This document shows positions 1 through 13,320 of a stretch of DNA of 64,000 nucleotides, piece after piece. The stretch lies in NCBI GenBank assembly GCA_023313575.1, contig JAJTTP010000004.1:2108001-2172000 (forward strand). Direction: 5' to 3'. Source of the stretch: Eutypella sp. D-1 (Eukaryota; Ascomycota; Sordariomycetes; Xylariales; Diatrypaceae). Made by a program: the position numbers and the translations under genes. The notes under the pieces are model-generated. The model was not told where the DNA came from. It saw only the letters and a list, made by a program, of their open reading frames with translations, and did not search any database. The stretch's first letter is position 1; every line of letters starts with the position of its first letter.

Positions 1-3000
1 ATTATTTAATCTTTTTTTATAAACGTTTCGATAAACGTTTAAAGTAAATCCGAAATTAACGTTAATAAATATCGTTCGTATATTTTTATAATAAGCTGTA
101 TTATAAACTAATTATGCGATAAATAATTACTTAACCTAATTATTTTATTTATAATTAATATATTATCGAAAATAAGTTTTTAATATTTAATTAATTCGTT
201 TTATTTATCCGTTTATTTAAAGTTTAAAAACTGTTATAAACTTAGGGTTTAATCTTAATCTTATTATAAAACTTTATTAAAATTTCGATATAAATATCGT
301 TTTTTTATTGGAGATAATTTCGAATATAAAACCGTATATCGTTATAATATGTTATAAAAAAATGTATACTATTTATTCCGTATCGGTATTTTCGTTATAT
401 AGGATAAAATAAAAAAACTTTATAAATCGGTTAACGATTACGAATATATTATCATAACCGTTATATATTATTAGATTTTTTAATATTAATAATTTAGTAA
501 TAAAGTCGAATATAATAAATTCCTATGGTTATTTATTAATTAGTAATAATTATAATTTTCCGTAAAGTTTATATCGTTTTATTTTAATTTTTCCATATAT
601 GTTATATCGTTATCGTACTTATTATATTACTGATTTTATTTTATCGAATATATAAATCCGTTATAATCGTTTAAGGATTTTAAAATCTTTTAGGTATTTG
701 TATAAAAGATGTTCGTAAATTTCCTGTATTAATTATTTTTACAGTTTTTATAATATTTATAACTTTTTTATTTATTTTTTTATTAATAATTTGTTATTAT
801 ATTATTCGATTTACTTATATAAATTATTTTAAGTAATCTTAATAGCAGAAAGTTATCGTTATTCCAAATATCTTTTTGGCGTTTATCGGAATACCGCGTA
901 TTTAATTAATATGTACTTTTTTTCCATAATAAATTACCTATTAATAACATTTACTTATCCGTTTTTTAATCCTTTTTTATAAATAATAATATAATCGAAT
1001 TCCGTAAGATATTTAACGTATCGTAACTGTTTTCCGTTAAAGGTTTAAGTAGTAAAAAAGTATATAATATTTTTATAATCGGTATAAACCTTAATTTAGT
1101 ACATATTTTTTATAAAGTAATATCTAAATTTTTTAAATACGTTAACGATAATAAGAAATTCTTTATCGTAAATTAAATAATTAAGTTCGGTTTTAATAAG
1201 TTTATAAAAATAAAATATAATAAGGTATAATTTTTTTTTTTTTATTTTATTATTTAATTTATATTCCGAAAGCGTAATCCGAGGCGTCGGTTTTTAACTT
1301 AACGGGTTTTTTAAAATCGTATATAATAAATACTAATTCGTTAATAATAACGTTTTTTAATTTTTTAAAAGATTTGTTTACTTTATTAATCCATATAAAC
1401 CGTTTATCCTTTTTTATTAATTCCGTAAAAGGTGTTATAATATATTTAAATCGTCGTATAAATTTCCGATAATAATTTGCTAAGCCGAAAAAGGCCTATA
1501 TTTTTTTTATACTAATAAACACTTTTTAATTTTTAATAGTTACGATTTTTTTAAAGTCCATTTTAATATATTCGGGGGTAATAATATATCCGAGGAATTC
1601 CATTTTTTATATATAAAATATACTTTTTTCGGGTTTTATTAATAAATTAACGTTTTATAGTATTTATAATACCTTATATATATGTTTTTTATGTTATTCC
1701 TTTAATTCCGAATAAATAAAGATATTGTTAAAATAATAAACGATAAAAACATTAAAATATTTTCGTAAAACGTGGTTAATTATACGTTAAAACGATGCTA
1801 ATGCGTTAATTAATCCGAAAAGCATAACTAAATACTTAAATAAGCCGTATTTCGTTTTAAAAGCTGTTTTTTACTTATTTCCGGGTTTAATTCTGATATA
1901 ATAATACTTATCCTTAAGATTTAAAATGGTAAACTATTTAGCTCCGTATAAACGGTTCTTTATTTTAATAATAAATAATAACGATATTCGGTTTTTAACG
2001 GTAATCTTATTTAATTATCGATAATCGATTATTAATCGTAATTTACCGTTTTTTTTAAGTATAAACATAATAAGGTATTTTATTAATAATTTTAATTATC
2101 GAATATATTTTTTTATTAATTTATTTTCGAGGTATTTTTATAATTCCTTAAATTCGATTTTATTAAGGTTATAAATTTTATAAAATCGTAACGTCTTTTT
2201 TTTATAAGGATAATTTTATAATTTTATTTATTACGGTTTAATAATCCTTTTTTAAATTTTTTACGAAATATTTTATCGTATTAATAATATTATAATAGTA
2301 TGTTACGCATTTATGATATTATTATATTTTCTTTTTTTAAGATGTTATTAAAAAAACGGAATCGTTATCGGATAAATATAATAATTCGTTTAATCTTTTT
2401 TTCGTATCCTTTTTTTTTAATTCGTTATGTTCCTTTTAATAAGGTTTTTGTCGTATCTTTATGCCCGTATTTATTATCCGTTAAATATTAAGATTTTTTT
2501 TTTAAATTATCGTCGGTTTTTAAAAAATAAGGAAATATTATTTAGCCAGTTTTCCAATTAATCGATGGATTATATTAATATAACCATAATTACTTAAGGA
2601 TTATATTATATCCTTTTAAAAGCATAATATCGAAGATAACGTTTTATTTCTATCTTTCGATATATACGTCGAATTAATCGGTTTCCCGTAATATTTTTCC
2701 TTTATCGTATTAAAAAACATAACCTTCGGCTTTTATTATATTATAAAAGTATTATTTCTCCTTTTATAATAACTGTAATTTATTACATAATTTCGGGGTT
2801 ATATAATTATTTTCGGCTCCGTTATCCATTATAACGGTATATTAATTATTTTTAACCTTTATTTATATTATAATATATCCGTATCGTTTTTAAGCTTTTA
2901 AAATGGTTTATAAATATCGTATTACGTTTTTAAACCTTATAATACCGCTTTATAGCCTTAGTATAAACGGCTTTATTTTTTTAAATCCTTACCGTAAACT

Positions 3001-5238
3001 TATACGGCGTTATATAAGTTATCGTAAAATTTTTTTTTATTAAATTTTTCTTATACGTACGGTTATTCCTTTATTATTAAATTTTTATAAAAATGTTTAA
3101 AGTTAATTTTATTAAAGGTTATTTTTTTTAGTAAGTTTTTAAACGTATATAGGTTAACGTTTAATAACTTATTTTTTTAATATCGGATTTCGTGTTTTTA
3201 CTATTCGATCTTATTCCGGATCTTTATAACTTTTAACGTTTAATATATATATTCGTTATAATGGCATACCTAATATCCTCCGGGGCAGGATATCCTTTTT
3301 AACTATTTTTATTCGTACGGTACGTGGTTATAATAGCACCGAATTTCTTTATATTATCGTCGATCGGTTTCGTTTCTTTTTTATTATAAAAAATCGAATC
3401 TTTTTTTAGCCATTTATTTAATTCGGTTAGTAATACCGATTTTTCGTTCCTTATGTTAATAACATTCGTATTTTCGATAATTAATAAAATGCTTTAAAAA
3501 ATACGGCGTCCGAGTTTAGATTTTTTAATTAATAAATTCGTCTTAATTACGAAGCCATTATAAATAAATTTTAAACCGTTATTTTTTAAAACGTTATTAA
3601 AATCGTTTAACGTAAATGCCGTATATTTTTTTTAATTCATAATTTTATCGTTTTTTAAGCCAGTTAATTAATCGTTTTATCTTTTTTTTTTTTATAAAAT
3701 AAATTTTTACGAAAGTTTTTTTTTTATCGTTATCGAGGTACTTATTTTATTATTATTAACGTTATTATTTTACGGCGGTTTAAGTTAATTATTTAATTTT
3801 TTATAATCCTTATTAATAGATATTATTATCCGAATATACGCAGCGGATTATTCCGAGCATTTTTCCACCGGCAAAAGGTTACTTTCCTTTAAGTACAGGT
3901 TTTTAATTTATATTTTATTTAAGTCCTTTATATTTTTTTTTAAAATATCCCATTTTGCTATAATTATAACATTTAATTTATTACTTATTTTTTCGTATTA
4001 TATCGAATAATATTAATCCTAATGCCGTCCCGTAAAATATGTCGGTAAGTTTTTAATCCTAATTTTTATTATTTTAATATCTTTTAAATCCTTTAAGTAT
4101 ATAATATCCTTTTTTTTTTTAACGTCGTTTAAATTATTTATTATCGATTTTAATTATTAAAGTAACGAACTTATCGAAAGTATTTAGTCTGTTTTACGTA
4201 ATGATTTTATTTTTAACCAAGTTTTTAAATCTTTAATAAAACGTGTTAATAAAAAACTTATTATCGATTTAATCTATTTTAACGGCAAATTGCTTAAATT
4301 ATACGGCGTACATATAAACTGCCTTTTTTTATTTAAAGGTTAAAAGTTATTACGTAACGGCTTAAGCTTTATCCGGATTTCCGTAATTAGCTTTTACCTT
4401 TTTTTCGAAGTTCTTATATTTCTCGAAAAAGCGTTTAATTTCCGTAAATCTTTTTTTTTTTTTTACTTTTACGAAAGCATTTAAAATAAGTTTAAACCAT
4501 TAAGTTATCCCCTCGGTAAAACATAAAACGATATCGAAAATTTTATCCGTTTCCGTAATATGTATATAACGCTATTAATATAAATAAATTACGGCTGCAA
4601 TAAAAAAAGGTCGTACGGAAATAATGCCATTATAAGGTCCAGGTTTTTTAAGCTTAAATTTAACGGGTATAACCTTTTAATTTATAAATATAATTACCGT
4701 TTACTTAATTTATTCGATTCGTTTAAGCAATTATTAAATAACTTATTAAAAATTTTAGCCTAAAAAAAACATAATATCGGATATTATTTAAAGCTAATAA
4801 TATTACTAAATAAAAGCTTATAACGTATAACGGCTGGTTTATTCTTAATTATTAGTCCAGTTAAAGGGTTTATATTAATAAAAATATTAAAGGTTTTAAA
4901 TAATAAATAATCACGTTTAATAATAATAAAAAAAAATGCTTTAAGTAATTAAGTTATATTATAAGCTAATAAGCTTAAAAACTATTTAAAAAAAAGGTAA
5001 TAAACGTAGCTATATATTATTTATATCTTTTATTCCTAACATTAGAATATATAGTTATGTTAAATCTTTAGATCGTAACGGATTTAACTGATACCTTTGG
5101 ATCTATAGATTATAACGGATCTATGTGTGGCTTTTTTTGTGGCTTTATTAAATGTGGCTGGCTTATGCCTCTATTCTTCCGGTAGTACCGTTAACGAATA
5201 GGGTTGCCTGCCCCACTTGGCCTAGTCAGGCCATAACA
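1..5238 (-). mobile_element. Ty3/gypsy chromovirus copy A, RIP-destroyed, runs off left edge
   Basis: Minus-strand LTR retrotransposon. Its 5' LTR is at 4826-5238 and the internal region runs leftwards past base 1, so the 3' LTR is outside the window. The reading frame is destroyed by C-to-T and G-to-A changes, but conserved blocks can be read through the stops: a CCHC zinc knuckle of Gag near 3940-3990, and reverse transcriptase around 1200-2150, with the catalytic Y-x-D-D block near 1712-1745 and an EFLGYI-like block near 1576-1625. The same blocks occur in the same order on the plus strand in copy B at 17309-24573, so the two copies belong to one family in opposite orientation. No intact ORF survives. 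The small open frame at 2300-2491 is chance. Confidence 0.85.
4826..5238 (-). repeat. 5' LTR of gypsy copy A
   Basis: The 413-bp terminal repeat reads TGTTATGGCC... on the minus strand and ends ...CCGTTATA at 4826. The terminal TA probably replaces an original CA changed by RIP. The R/U5 half (4826 to about 5095) matches the other LTRs at 17309, 23454 and 24143. The outer U3 part (about 5095-5238) resembles only the solo LTR at 23454 and has near-normal base composition. The sequence just inside the LTR (4793-4825) matches the sequence just inside the copy B 5' LTR, which fixes the orientation. Confidence 0.8.
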
Positions 5239-5760
5239 TTTTGTAAATATCGAACTTATTAAGTTTTACATTTATAACAAAGATGCCTGGTAAGTAAAAT
5301 CCATCTTGCGCTATCCCTTTCACATTATATGGTTTATCTTAGGACATATAATAATAATGATAATGTACTTTACGTCCGGGTAAACCATGCTATCTAGGGC
5401 TATCTACATATAAGCCTACAGGCAGGGCTACACCTATCTAGCTTGGTGCCGACACTGTATAATGTATGGGACGGCTGGAGTAAGCCCTCCTCCCGGAAGG
5501 GGGGGCCAAACCAGCGTGTTGCGGTTGAGATAGGGAATCATCTTGGGACATATCCAAGCCTGAATTCCTCAGCTCACCTAGACCTAGCCCCAATATACCA
5601 GGCAATTGTTACACCGTCTCTTATGGCAGTAACCGCAGCGCTCCGACAGCGGTAAATCACGATCCCCGCAATTACAGCAGCGCCACTTTTGGACTGGAAG
5701 CTTCCTACGCTGGTTTTTATAAGTTAGGATATACCTTAAGTTAAACTGGGCACGATATTA
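5239..5760. other. Low-AT island inside the RIP block, no recognised gene
   Basis: About 500 bases of near-normal composition (rich in CpA and TpG) sit between the LTR of copy A and AT-rich DNA. Both edges are abrupt. A 70-codon open frame at 5443-5655 looks like no family I know and has no visible intron or start context. The simplest reading is single-copy DNA that escaped RIP. Confidence 0.6.
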
Positions 5761-7690
5761 AAATAGCTTACTTACAGATTTAAAAGTCCGTTCGGACTTT
5801 AAAAAATAAGCCATTATAAGATTTTTTAATAATTTAATAAAACAAATGTTAAAATATTAAAAGGGTGAGATATTATAAACCTTATAAACGTAAAAGGGCC
5901 TTTAAAAATAAAATATAAGGCGTTTTATTAAAATATTTAATAAAGTCTTATTATAATGTTTATTAAAAAGTTCTTAAACTAATATAATAAGGGTTAATAC
6001 CGTTAATAGCGGTTGGAAATGTAAAATAATATTTATATAAAAAGTAATAAATATAAACCTCTTTTTTATATATAAAATAAAATAGTATAAGACTTTATTT
6101 CATTACGTGGATAATAACCTTACTCCTTAAATATGACTTTTTTAACCTATATATATAAATACCGAGTATAACTTATTCATAAGCAAGCAAGGTTATGATT
6201 TAATAATTAATGGTTAAAATAATGACTAAACCTTTTAATATTAATTAATCGACCCTTTTAATTAAAACTAATTTAAAATGTTTAATTAATTATTAACATA
6301 ATTAAAATATTAAATATTTTAATTAAAGTATAAATTAAACAGATAATATATTATATATTACATATTATATTTATTATATAAATTATATAAAATAAAACCT
6401 TAACTTATTATTATTACGTAGTTAATATTATACAGATTATATTATTAAAAGGTAAATGTAATAAGTATATTTTATATTATTTATTTTAATATACACATTA
6501 ATAAATGAAAGTAAAGACGTATTAATTTATAATCCAGCTATTTATAATATCTTTATGTAAAGTTTAAATTTAGTATAAGATAGGTAGTTACATTTTATTA
6601 AAAAGCGCTTAAAACCTTTATATCTTTATTTTAATATATAATTTATAAAAGGCTAAATATAGATTTTATAAAACTATATAAGGTACTTTAATTTTTATAT
6701 ATTAATTAAGATTATAAGTTAACATAACAAAATAAAATAAAACTGTCGTAAATTGTATTACGTTGATTTTATTTTATTATGCTTAAGGTTGTGATTTAAT
6801 AACTAATAGTTAAACTAATAATTAAAATCTTTAGTTGGTTTTAATTAACCCCTTTGATTAAAACTAAATTAATTAGTCAGGCCGGTTAATTAAGACTAAT
6901 TAAGAAATTTTAATTACTTACTAAAATAATAAAAATATTAAAGATTTTAACCAAAAGTCTTAAATATATAAGATAACATTATAAATTAACTATTAAATAC
7001 TACCTATTTATATATTATTAAACATTATATATTTAAATAATAATAATTAAACACAATTATAATTAAATTATTAAGTTTTAATAAATTAAATAGTATTAAT
7101 AATATGTAAATATTTTATAATAAAAAAACGGTGTAAAAGATTTAATTATAAATCGCTTTAAGATAAATAGCGTTATTATAAAACGTATTATAATAAAACG
7201 ACTTTTATAAATTACATTGTAATAAGTTATAATATAATAAACCGCTTTACATTTAAACGTATTATAATAAAGCGATTTATATTAAAAGTCTTTATAATAA
7301 AATGCCGTATAATAAAACGCCCTATAATAAAACATTTACAGTAAAACGCCTTGTATTAAAACGCCTTGTAATAAATCGAGTTAAAAAAGGATTAAATTCG
7401 CTTAATATATATATTTTATTTTATTTTATTTTATATTATAATATTTTATATTATATTGTATTATATTATACTGTATTATATTATATTTTACTGTATTATG
7501 TTATATTAAATTCGTTTATAACATATTATATTAGTTTATATTATAATATCTTATTTCTTTAGTATTAAATTTACATTATATTCAGGTTCGTGATTTAGTA
7601 ACTAATAGTTAAACTGATGACTAAAACCTTTAATTTTAATTAATTAACCCCTTTAATTAAAACTAATTAGTTAGTCAACCCCTTTAATTA
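5761..7690. repeat. AT-rich repeat field with three copies of a roughly 100-200 bp repeat
   Basis: Three direct copies of one repeat start near 6190, 6786 and 7585. Each begins GGTT(G)TGATTTARTAAYTAA, continues with a GTTAAA...GACTAAAACC segment and a CCCCTTTAATTAAAACTAAT segment. Copies 1 and 2 stay similar for about 150-200 bp and copy 3 for about 110 bp. Between copies 2 and 3 lies the degenerate short-unit array at 7180-7380, followed by T/A-rich simple sequence (7400-7560). No coding signal is visible. The 86-codon frame at 7302-7562 is a product of the simple repeat. Confidence 0.6.
7180..7380. repeat. Degenerate tandem array, unit about 13-17 bp (TAATAAAACGCC-like)
   Basis: At least ten imperfect repeats of a core resembling TATAATAAAACG(CC) follow one another, with variants such as TATAATAAAGCG, TGTATTAAAACG and TGTAATAAATCG. 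Spacing is irregular, about 13-25 bases. The array lies immediately before A/T-only simple sequence. Confidence 0.6.
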
Positions 7691-10600
7691 AAACGTTTAC
7701 AGCCTTATTACTGTCGATATTTTTATGCCTTAGTACCTATTAAATAAAAAAGGTAAATAAGCATATGCAAAAAACCGTTTCGTAAAAAGGTAAAAAATCG
7801 GTTTATAAATTATCGGATAAATGGCCGAATAAGCTTTAAATAACCGCCGTATTATCGATATAAAAATGTAAGCCGGTTACCGGGAGATTAAAGTTATACC
7901 AGTTTTTTTTTACTTATTATGCTGTTTTACGCGCGGTTATTACTTTTTTATCGAAAATTTTTATTTAGGTTAAAAGTTTATAAACGGCGTAAAAAAGTTT
8001 ACGTTTATTATTTTAATAAAATATAAAACTTTAACTTATACGGTTAACCTTAAAATTATTAAAATAAATAACCAGGTCCGTCGGTAAAAAAAAAGATAAC
8101 CACTTTTTATACACTTTAATATTTTCGTTTTTATCGGGAAAAAAAGGTATAAATAATAATAATTAACGTTTTATAAAAAGAAGTAAACGGGGGTAAGTTA
8201 ACGCCGTATCGGTTAGTTATAAATATATCGGCCATTTTTTTTTTAAATAAAATAACCGGGTAATTACGAGGTAATCTTTATTTAACGTCCGGAAACGTAT
8301 TAAATGTTTTAATCTGATTTATGTAAAAAGTATTTTTATTAATAATATCCCCGATTCCTTATAAAAAATAATAATATAAATAATATGTTAAATAAATAAC
8401 GCGGCTTTAACGGTAAGTTTAAATAATTTATTTAATTTATTTATAAATAGGCTTACCTTAATATCGGCTAATTTAAACGCGTTTTTAACCGAAAGGCATT
8501 AAAAACCCGGTTATTAAGTTTTTATAGCGTATATTATAATCGGTATTATATAAACTTTAACGGTTTTAACGGTTTTATTTAAAAAGGAGCCGTATATAAC
8601 TTTATTAAGATACTATATATAATTAATTACTTATAACGTTTTATTATTTTATTTAATAACGTATTTTTTAAAATTAAATTATAAATTAAAAAAAACATTA
8701 AACTATCGGACCGTTTCCGTCGAAATTTCCACCTTAAACGTGTTATTAATAACCGCGTTAATTTTAAATATTTTACTTTTATAAAAATATTTAAGTTTAT
8801 ACTTTATTAAATCGAAAAACAAAATATTATCTTTTTTTTAATTAAATACGTTTTTTACGTCGGGAATTAAAATTATAACCGTATAAAAGGTTATTAAATT
8901 AATACGTAAAATTACGATATCGTTTATATATTTAAACTTAATATTAAATATCGGTTCTTTTCGTAATATTAACTCGATATATCGTATAAAAAAATTAAAA
9001 GATATAAAAGATTTTTATAACATGCCGTAAAATAAAAAGATCGGGTTAATAATAATATTTTTATATAAATAATAACCTGCCGATCCGTTATAAAGAAATC
9101 TACTTATTATATAAGTTTTATATTTTACTTTTATTATATTAACCGTAACATAAGGCAATTACGTAAAATAATATTAAAAGCTTTTAATATGTCTATAATT
9201 AATAATAATATAACGTTTCCGTAAGTAAACGCTTATTTAACGTTATAAATAATATATATAATTAAGTTAACTGTTAAGTTTTTTAAAAAAGCGCCGAATT
9301 ATTATAAATAAAATACTTTATAACGTAAAGCTTATACCGCTATATATTTAATTATTAACTTTTTTAACCTTTTACTTAAATATAAAAATAAGGATATAAA
9401 TTTTTAAAATTTAAATTTAATTAAATTAAATTTATTTATTTTCAGGAATATAATTACTTTTATTATTTTAAAGGTTTATAAATAGTAGTTATAACGTAAG
9501 CATGCTTTATATAATATGCGCACCCTTTCGCCGATTATTAACCAGGTTAATTATAATAATATAATTATTAACCTGTTTTTATTAAATACCGTAAACGGGG
9601 TACGGATATATACGTTTTTTACCTCCGTTATTAATACCCGGGGGTTTTATAAAAAGTTAAAATATGTTTATTAAACGCTTTCGTAATTAAGTTTATTTTA
9701 ATTTTATAATTATAATAATTGTTAAAAATTTATAACGTCCCCGTTAATCATTTAAAGGATTAGTATTTTATAACGTAACAAATTAATTTTTTTTTATATC
9801 GGTAATTATTTTATTTTTATTTTTTATTAATAGCGAGCGGAAATTATTTTTAAGCTTATATTAACCGATAATTTTAAAAATATTTTTATCGTTATTAGTT
9901 TCGGTAATAAGTTTATCTTAATATTATTTTTTAATTTTCCGCACTATTTTCCTTTATATTTTAATTAACGTTTATCTTTCTGTATCGCCTTTACGGTATG
10001 CCCGTTTTAAACATGTTATAACTTTTTTATAATTATCGTTTTATTAAATAGCATTCCGACCGCGGTTATGTTTTAATTTACCCGTAACTTTTATAACCCG
10101 TTTTAATATTTTTAATAAAACGTTAATAAATATTTCCGTTTTTACTTTTAATATCGGGTTCGTTAAAGAAAAAAGATTATTAAAGTTTTATTTTTAATAT
10201 AAATATATTAATTAAAAAAAACATAACCGGGTTTTTTCGGGAAAGTTTAATTTAATACGTAAAAGTTTTTTTAAAAGGTTTACCGGTATTTCGGTTATTA
10301 TAATATAATAATCGGAGCCGGTATATAAAATATTATTAACCGTTACCGTTACCCGTAAAACGTTTAATAAAACCAGGTTTAACGTATTATTTATTATATA
10401 AATAAAAGCTTTTAAGTGAAAAACGTTAAATAATTATACCTTTATTTATTCCGTTACTTTAATATTTAATTCTTTATAACGGCGATATCCTGGTTATCAT
10501 ATTTAATATACCCTATTAAAATCTTTTCCGATATACCGTTTATTAAATAATTTTTAATTTTCGAAAAATATAAAGAATAAATAAAGGTTTATTTAATCGA

Positions 10601-11176
10601 TATAAATATTAACCGATTTAATATTATTAACTTTTATTACGTATATATTTAAAAAAATAAAAAAGCGAAATTATATAGTTTATAAATTAAGGTTTTGCCG
10701 TATATATATAAATATTTACGGTATTTAAAAAACTTGATCTTTTATATAAAAAAAACGTTATATTTTAAATAGGTTTTAATTAATTATTTATTATTTATTA
10801 TTTTAATTTATGTTTATAATTTTTATATTAATATAATATCGGCTTTAACTTTAATTACCGTATTTAAAGCAATGTTATATATTACCGGTTTTTTACGGAC
10901 GTTTACTTAAATAATATATAAGCATTTTTTTTATCCGCGTATATTACGCCGTTAGTACCGATTTATAAAAAAGGGGGGTTTTAATTAATGCCGTTTTAAG
11001 CTATTTTTATTTCGTTTTCGGAAAGCCGGGAAGGGTAAGGGTAATAAGGGGTTTTGCCGGTGTTAATAGTTAATTTATTATATTCGTTTTTATCGGCTTT
11101 TAACCCTATCGGGTATTATCGGCTTTTAAGGTTTTTAAAAAAGATATTTTTTTATTTATTACGTACCTGTTATCCC

Positions 11177-11194
11177 GGGGGGGGGGGGGGGGGG
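11177..11194. repeat. Run of 18 G inside the AT-rich block
   Basis: An uninterrupted G homopolymer follows ATCCC in otherwise very AT-rich DNA. The length may be a sequencing or assembly artefact. Confidence 0.8.
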
Positions 11195-12709
11195 TTTAAC
11201 CCGGTATTAGAATTTTTAAGCTTTTTATTCCGTAAAGCGTTAAGAGTTTTTTAAATCGTTTAAATAAACCTGGTTAAAGTTTACCGGTTTTATCGGGGCG
11301 TTTGTAATAAAGCTTTTTTAATTTATCGGTTAGGTTACCGTTTTATTTACGCTTTTTATTTTTTTATCTTAAGATAAGTAAGGAAGGATTAACGTTTAGG
11401 TTTAGGGTTAAAACTAAAGTGCCCGAGGTCCTGGTGTTAAGGTGGTGATAATGATTTTTAAGGCCTAAAGTATTAACGTTATTGCTTTAAGGGTTAAGGT
11501 TATCGCTTTAAGGTTATTCCTTACGGTTTGCGTTATTTTTTAATATTATTTTTTTTTAAGCTGCTTAATAAAGATTAAATAAGCTCGGGTAAGTTTAATA
11601 ATTTGGTTATTTTTTTTTATTAAACGGATAAGGTATAAGAAATTATTATAAATATAAGGGCTTTTATAATTAAAGTATTTAAAATTTATTTAATATATTC
11701 CCGGGTTTCCGTAAGTTTTTTAGTTATATTATTTATATCGTTTTAATTTATTATAATTCCGGCCGTTATAAAAATTTAAATAACGGTTATATTATGTGAT
11801 TTTTAAGGCTTTTTTTTATAACTTAACCGGCTTAAAGTCGAAAACTTTAAAGCTTTTAACTTTATGTAAAAACGGTATTATTTATTTTTATTATAAGGAT
11901 TTTAAAATGTAACGGCTAATTTTATAAAAATTAATAAGCTTTAAGCTTATTTAAGCAATAATTTTATACCGGATAACCTTATTTATAAGCTTCGTACCGT
12001 TATTTATACGGAGTTTTTTTAATACCTTTTATAAAATATACGAAAATTATTATTTAACTTTTTTTAAACGTATATTAATTTTGTTTATAACGGTAAAACG
12101 GTTTTATATATATTAATAAGAAGCTTTATTTTTAATTAAAAATATTTAACCCGTTTTAATACGTTGGGCTTTAATAACTTTTAATAAGTTTAAATCCAGT
12201 AGCTTTATTAACGTTATTTTAACGTTTATAAGTTTAAATGTTACTTATTTATGGTTATTTTTTAGCTTAAGGAAAAAGCGGCAGTTTAAATATTAATTTA
12301 AGTTTTCCTTTATTTGGATTTTTTATTTAAAAAGGGGTAAGGTTATTTTTATTTTTGCCTGGGTTAATCAGAGGTGTTATTTTTACCGCGCTTTATGCGA
12401 TAAGATTTAGGTCCAGTTTTCCCTTATTAGTCCTGTTTTTACCGCTATATTTATATATGATATTCGCGGGGCTTATTAAAATGGTTAGGCAGGTTTTAGC
12501 TTACCGTTATTATTATTAATTAGGCCTTTTTTTAAATAATTTTTATTAAAAGGTGTTAATAAAAGGGGTAAAGGATAAAGCGTATTAAAATTAAGTAAAG
12601 CCGTTAAGTTTTTATATTTTTATCTTTTTAATATTAATATTAACGGTAAAAATAGTAATGGCCGTAATAACGATAATAACATGTTTTATACCGTCCGTAT
12701 TTTAATTAT

Positions 12710-13320
12710 TAATAATTTTAATTTTTACTTTTTTTATTAATTAACGGAAAACATTTATTTACGTTATATATGCATTTAATTTAAAATTTAAAAGGGCCGA
12801 ATCGAAATAGGCGGAAAATATAATTAAAACGTTAAACTTTATTTTCGTTACGGCCTTTATTTTTTCCCGTAATATTTATACGGAAAAAAGGATAAAATCG
12901 TTTAATATATTTTTCGGGGCTTTTAAAATAAAAAGGACCGGTTATATAAATTTTAAAATTTTACGCTTTTTAAATTAAGTTTTAAGGTTATAAATACCCG
13001 TATTTATTTTTTTAATTTTAACATTTTTTATATTATTAAAAATAAAAACGGGGTTTTATAAAAAGGGTATTATTGCCGTAACGATATCGTAAATACGGAT
13101 AATTATCGTAGGTATTTTAAAAGCAAGCCGTTTAATATTTTACCCCGGGGGGGTTTAAAGTTAAAAAGGTAACGGTTTTGTTATTTTTAATATTTACGGG
13201 TATGCCTGATTTAAAAACATAAAATGGGTAAAGCTTACGATATAAATGGGATATATATGTATTAAAGTTTTAATAATGGTTAAAGTAAAGAAAATAAAAA
13301 GAAAAAAGATGATAAAAGCC
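12710..13320. repeat. About 600-bp direct repeat, copy 1
   Basis: This segment and 15770-16350 can be aligned along their whole length in the same orientation. Shared landmarks are CTTTTTTTATTAATT at the start, the block AACGATATCGTAAATRCGGA with a following GTATTTTAAA, the block TTATTTTTAATATTTACGG, and an A/G-rich end (AAAAAGAAAAARGAT). Copy 1 is less AT-rich than copy 2. It may be the 5' part of the LINE fossil, but I cannot confirm that. Confidence 0.65.

Larger units (their letters stand above)
7700..13320 (-). mobile_element. Fossil non-LTR retrotransposon (Tad-like LINE), RIP-destroyed
   Basis: Reading the minus strand and ignoring stops, three ORF2 domains of a fungal LINE appear in the right order. 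An AP-endonuclease start (ADIxLIQEP-like block) lies near 10800-10900. Reverse transcriptase follows, with a GMPQGSPxSP-like block at 9000-9030 and a Y-x-D-D-I block near 8915-8935. RNase H follows, with a TDG block near 8070-8090 and a DNxAVI block near 7834-7867. The combination of endonuclease, RT and RNase H is typical of the Tad clade of fungi. ORF1 should lie above 11000 but I cannot recognise it, so the 5' limit (13320) is a guess based on the repeat at 12710-13320. The open frame at 11054-11254 is chance. Confidence 0.7.

Noticed and set aside
2300..2491. 63-codon open frame in the left AT block
   Set aside because: It lies within the pol region of the RIP-destroyed gypsy copy, has biased AT-rich residues and no family resemblance.
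5443..5655. 70-codon open frame in the unmutated island
   Set aside because: No homology, no splice signals and no promoter that I can see; length is within chance for this composition.
7302..7562. 86-codon open frame rich in Tyr, Leu and Ile
   Set aside because: It is the direct translation of the TAATAAAACG array and the A/T simple repeat.
11054..11254. 66-codon open frame crossing a G18 run
   Set aside because: Includes a polyglycine made by the homopolymer and lies in a RIP-mutated LINE region.
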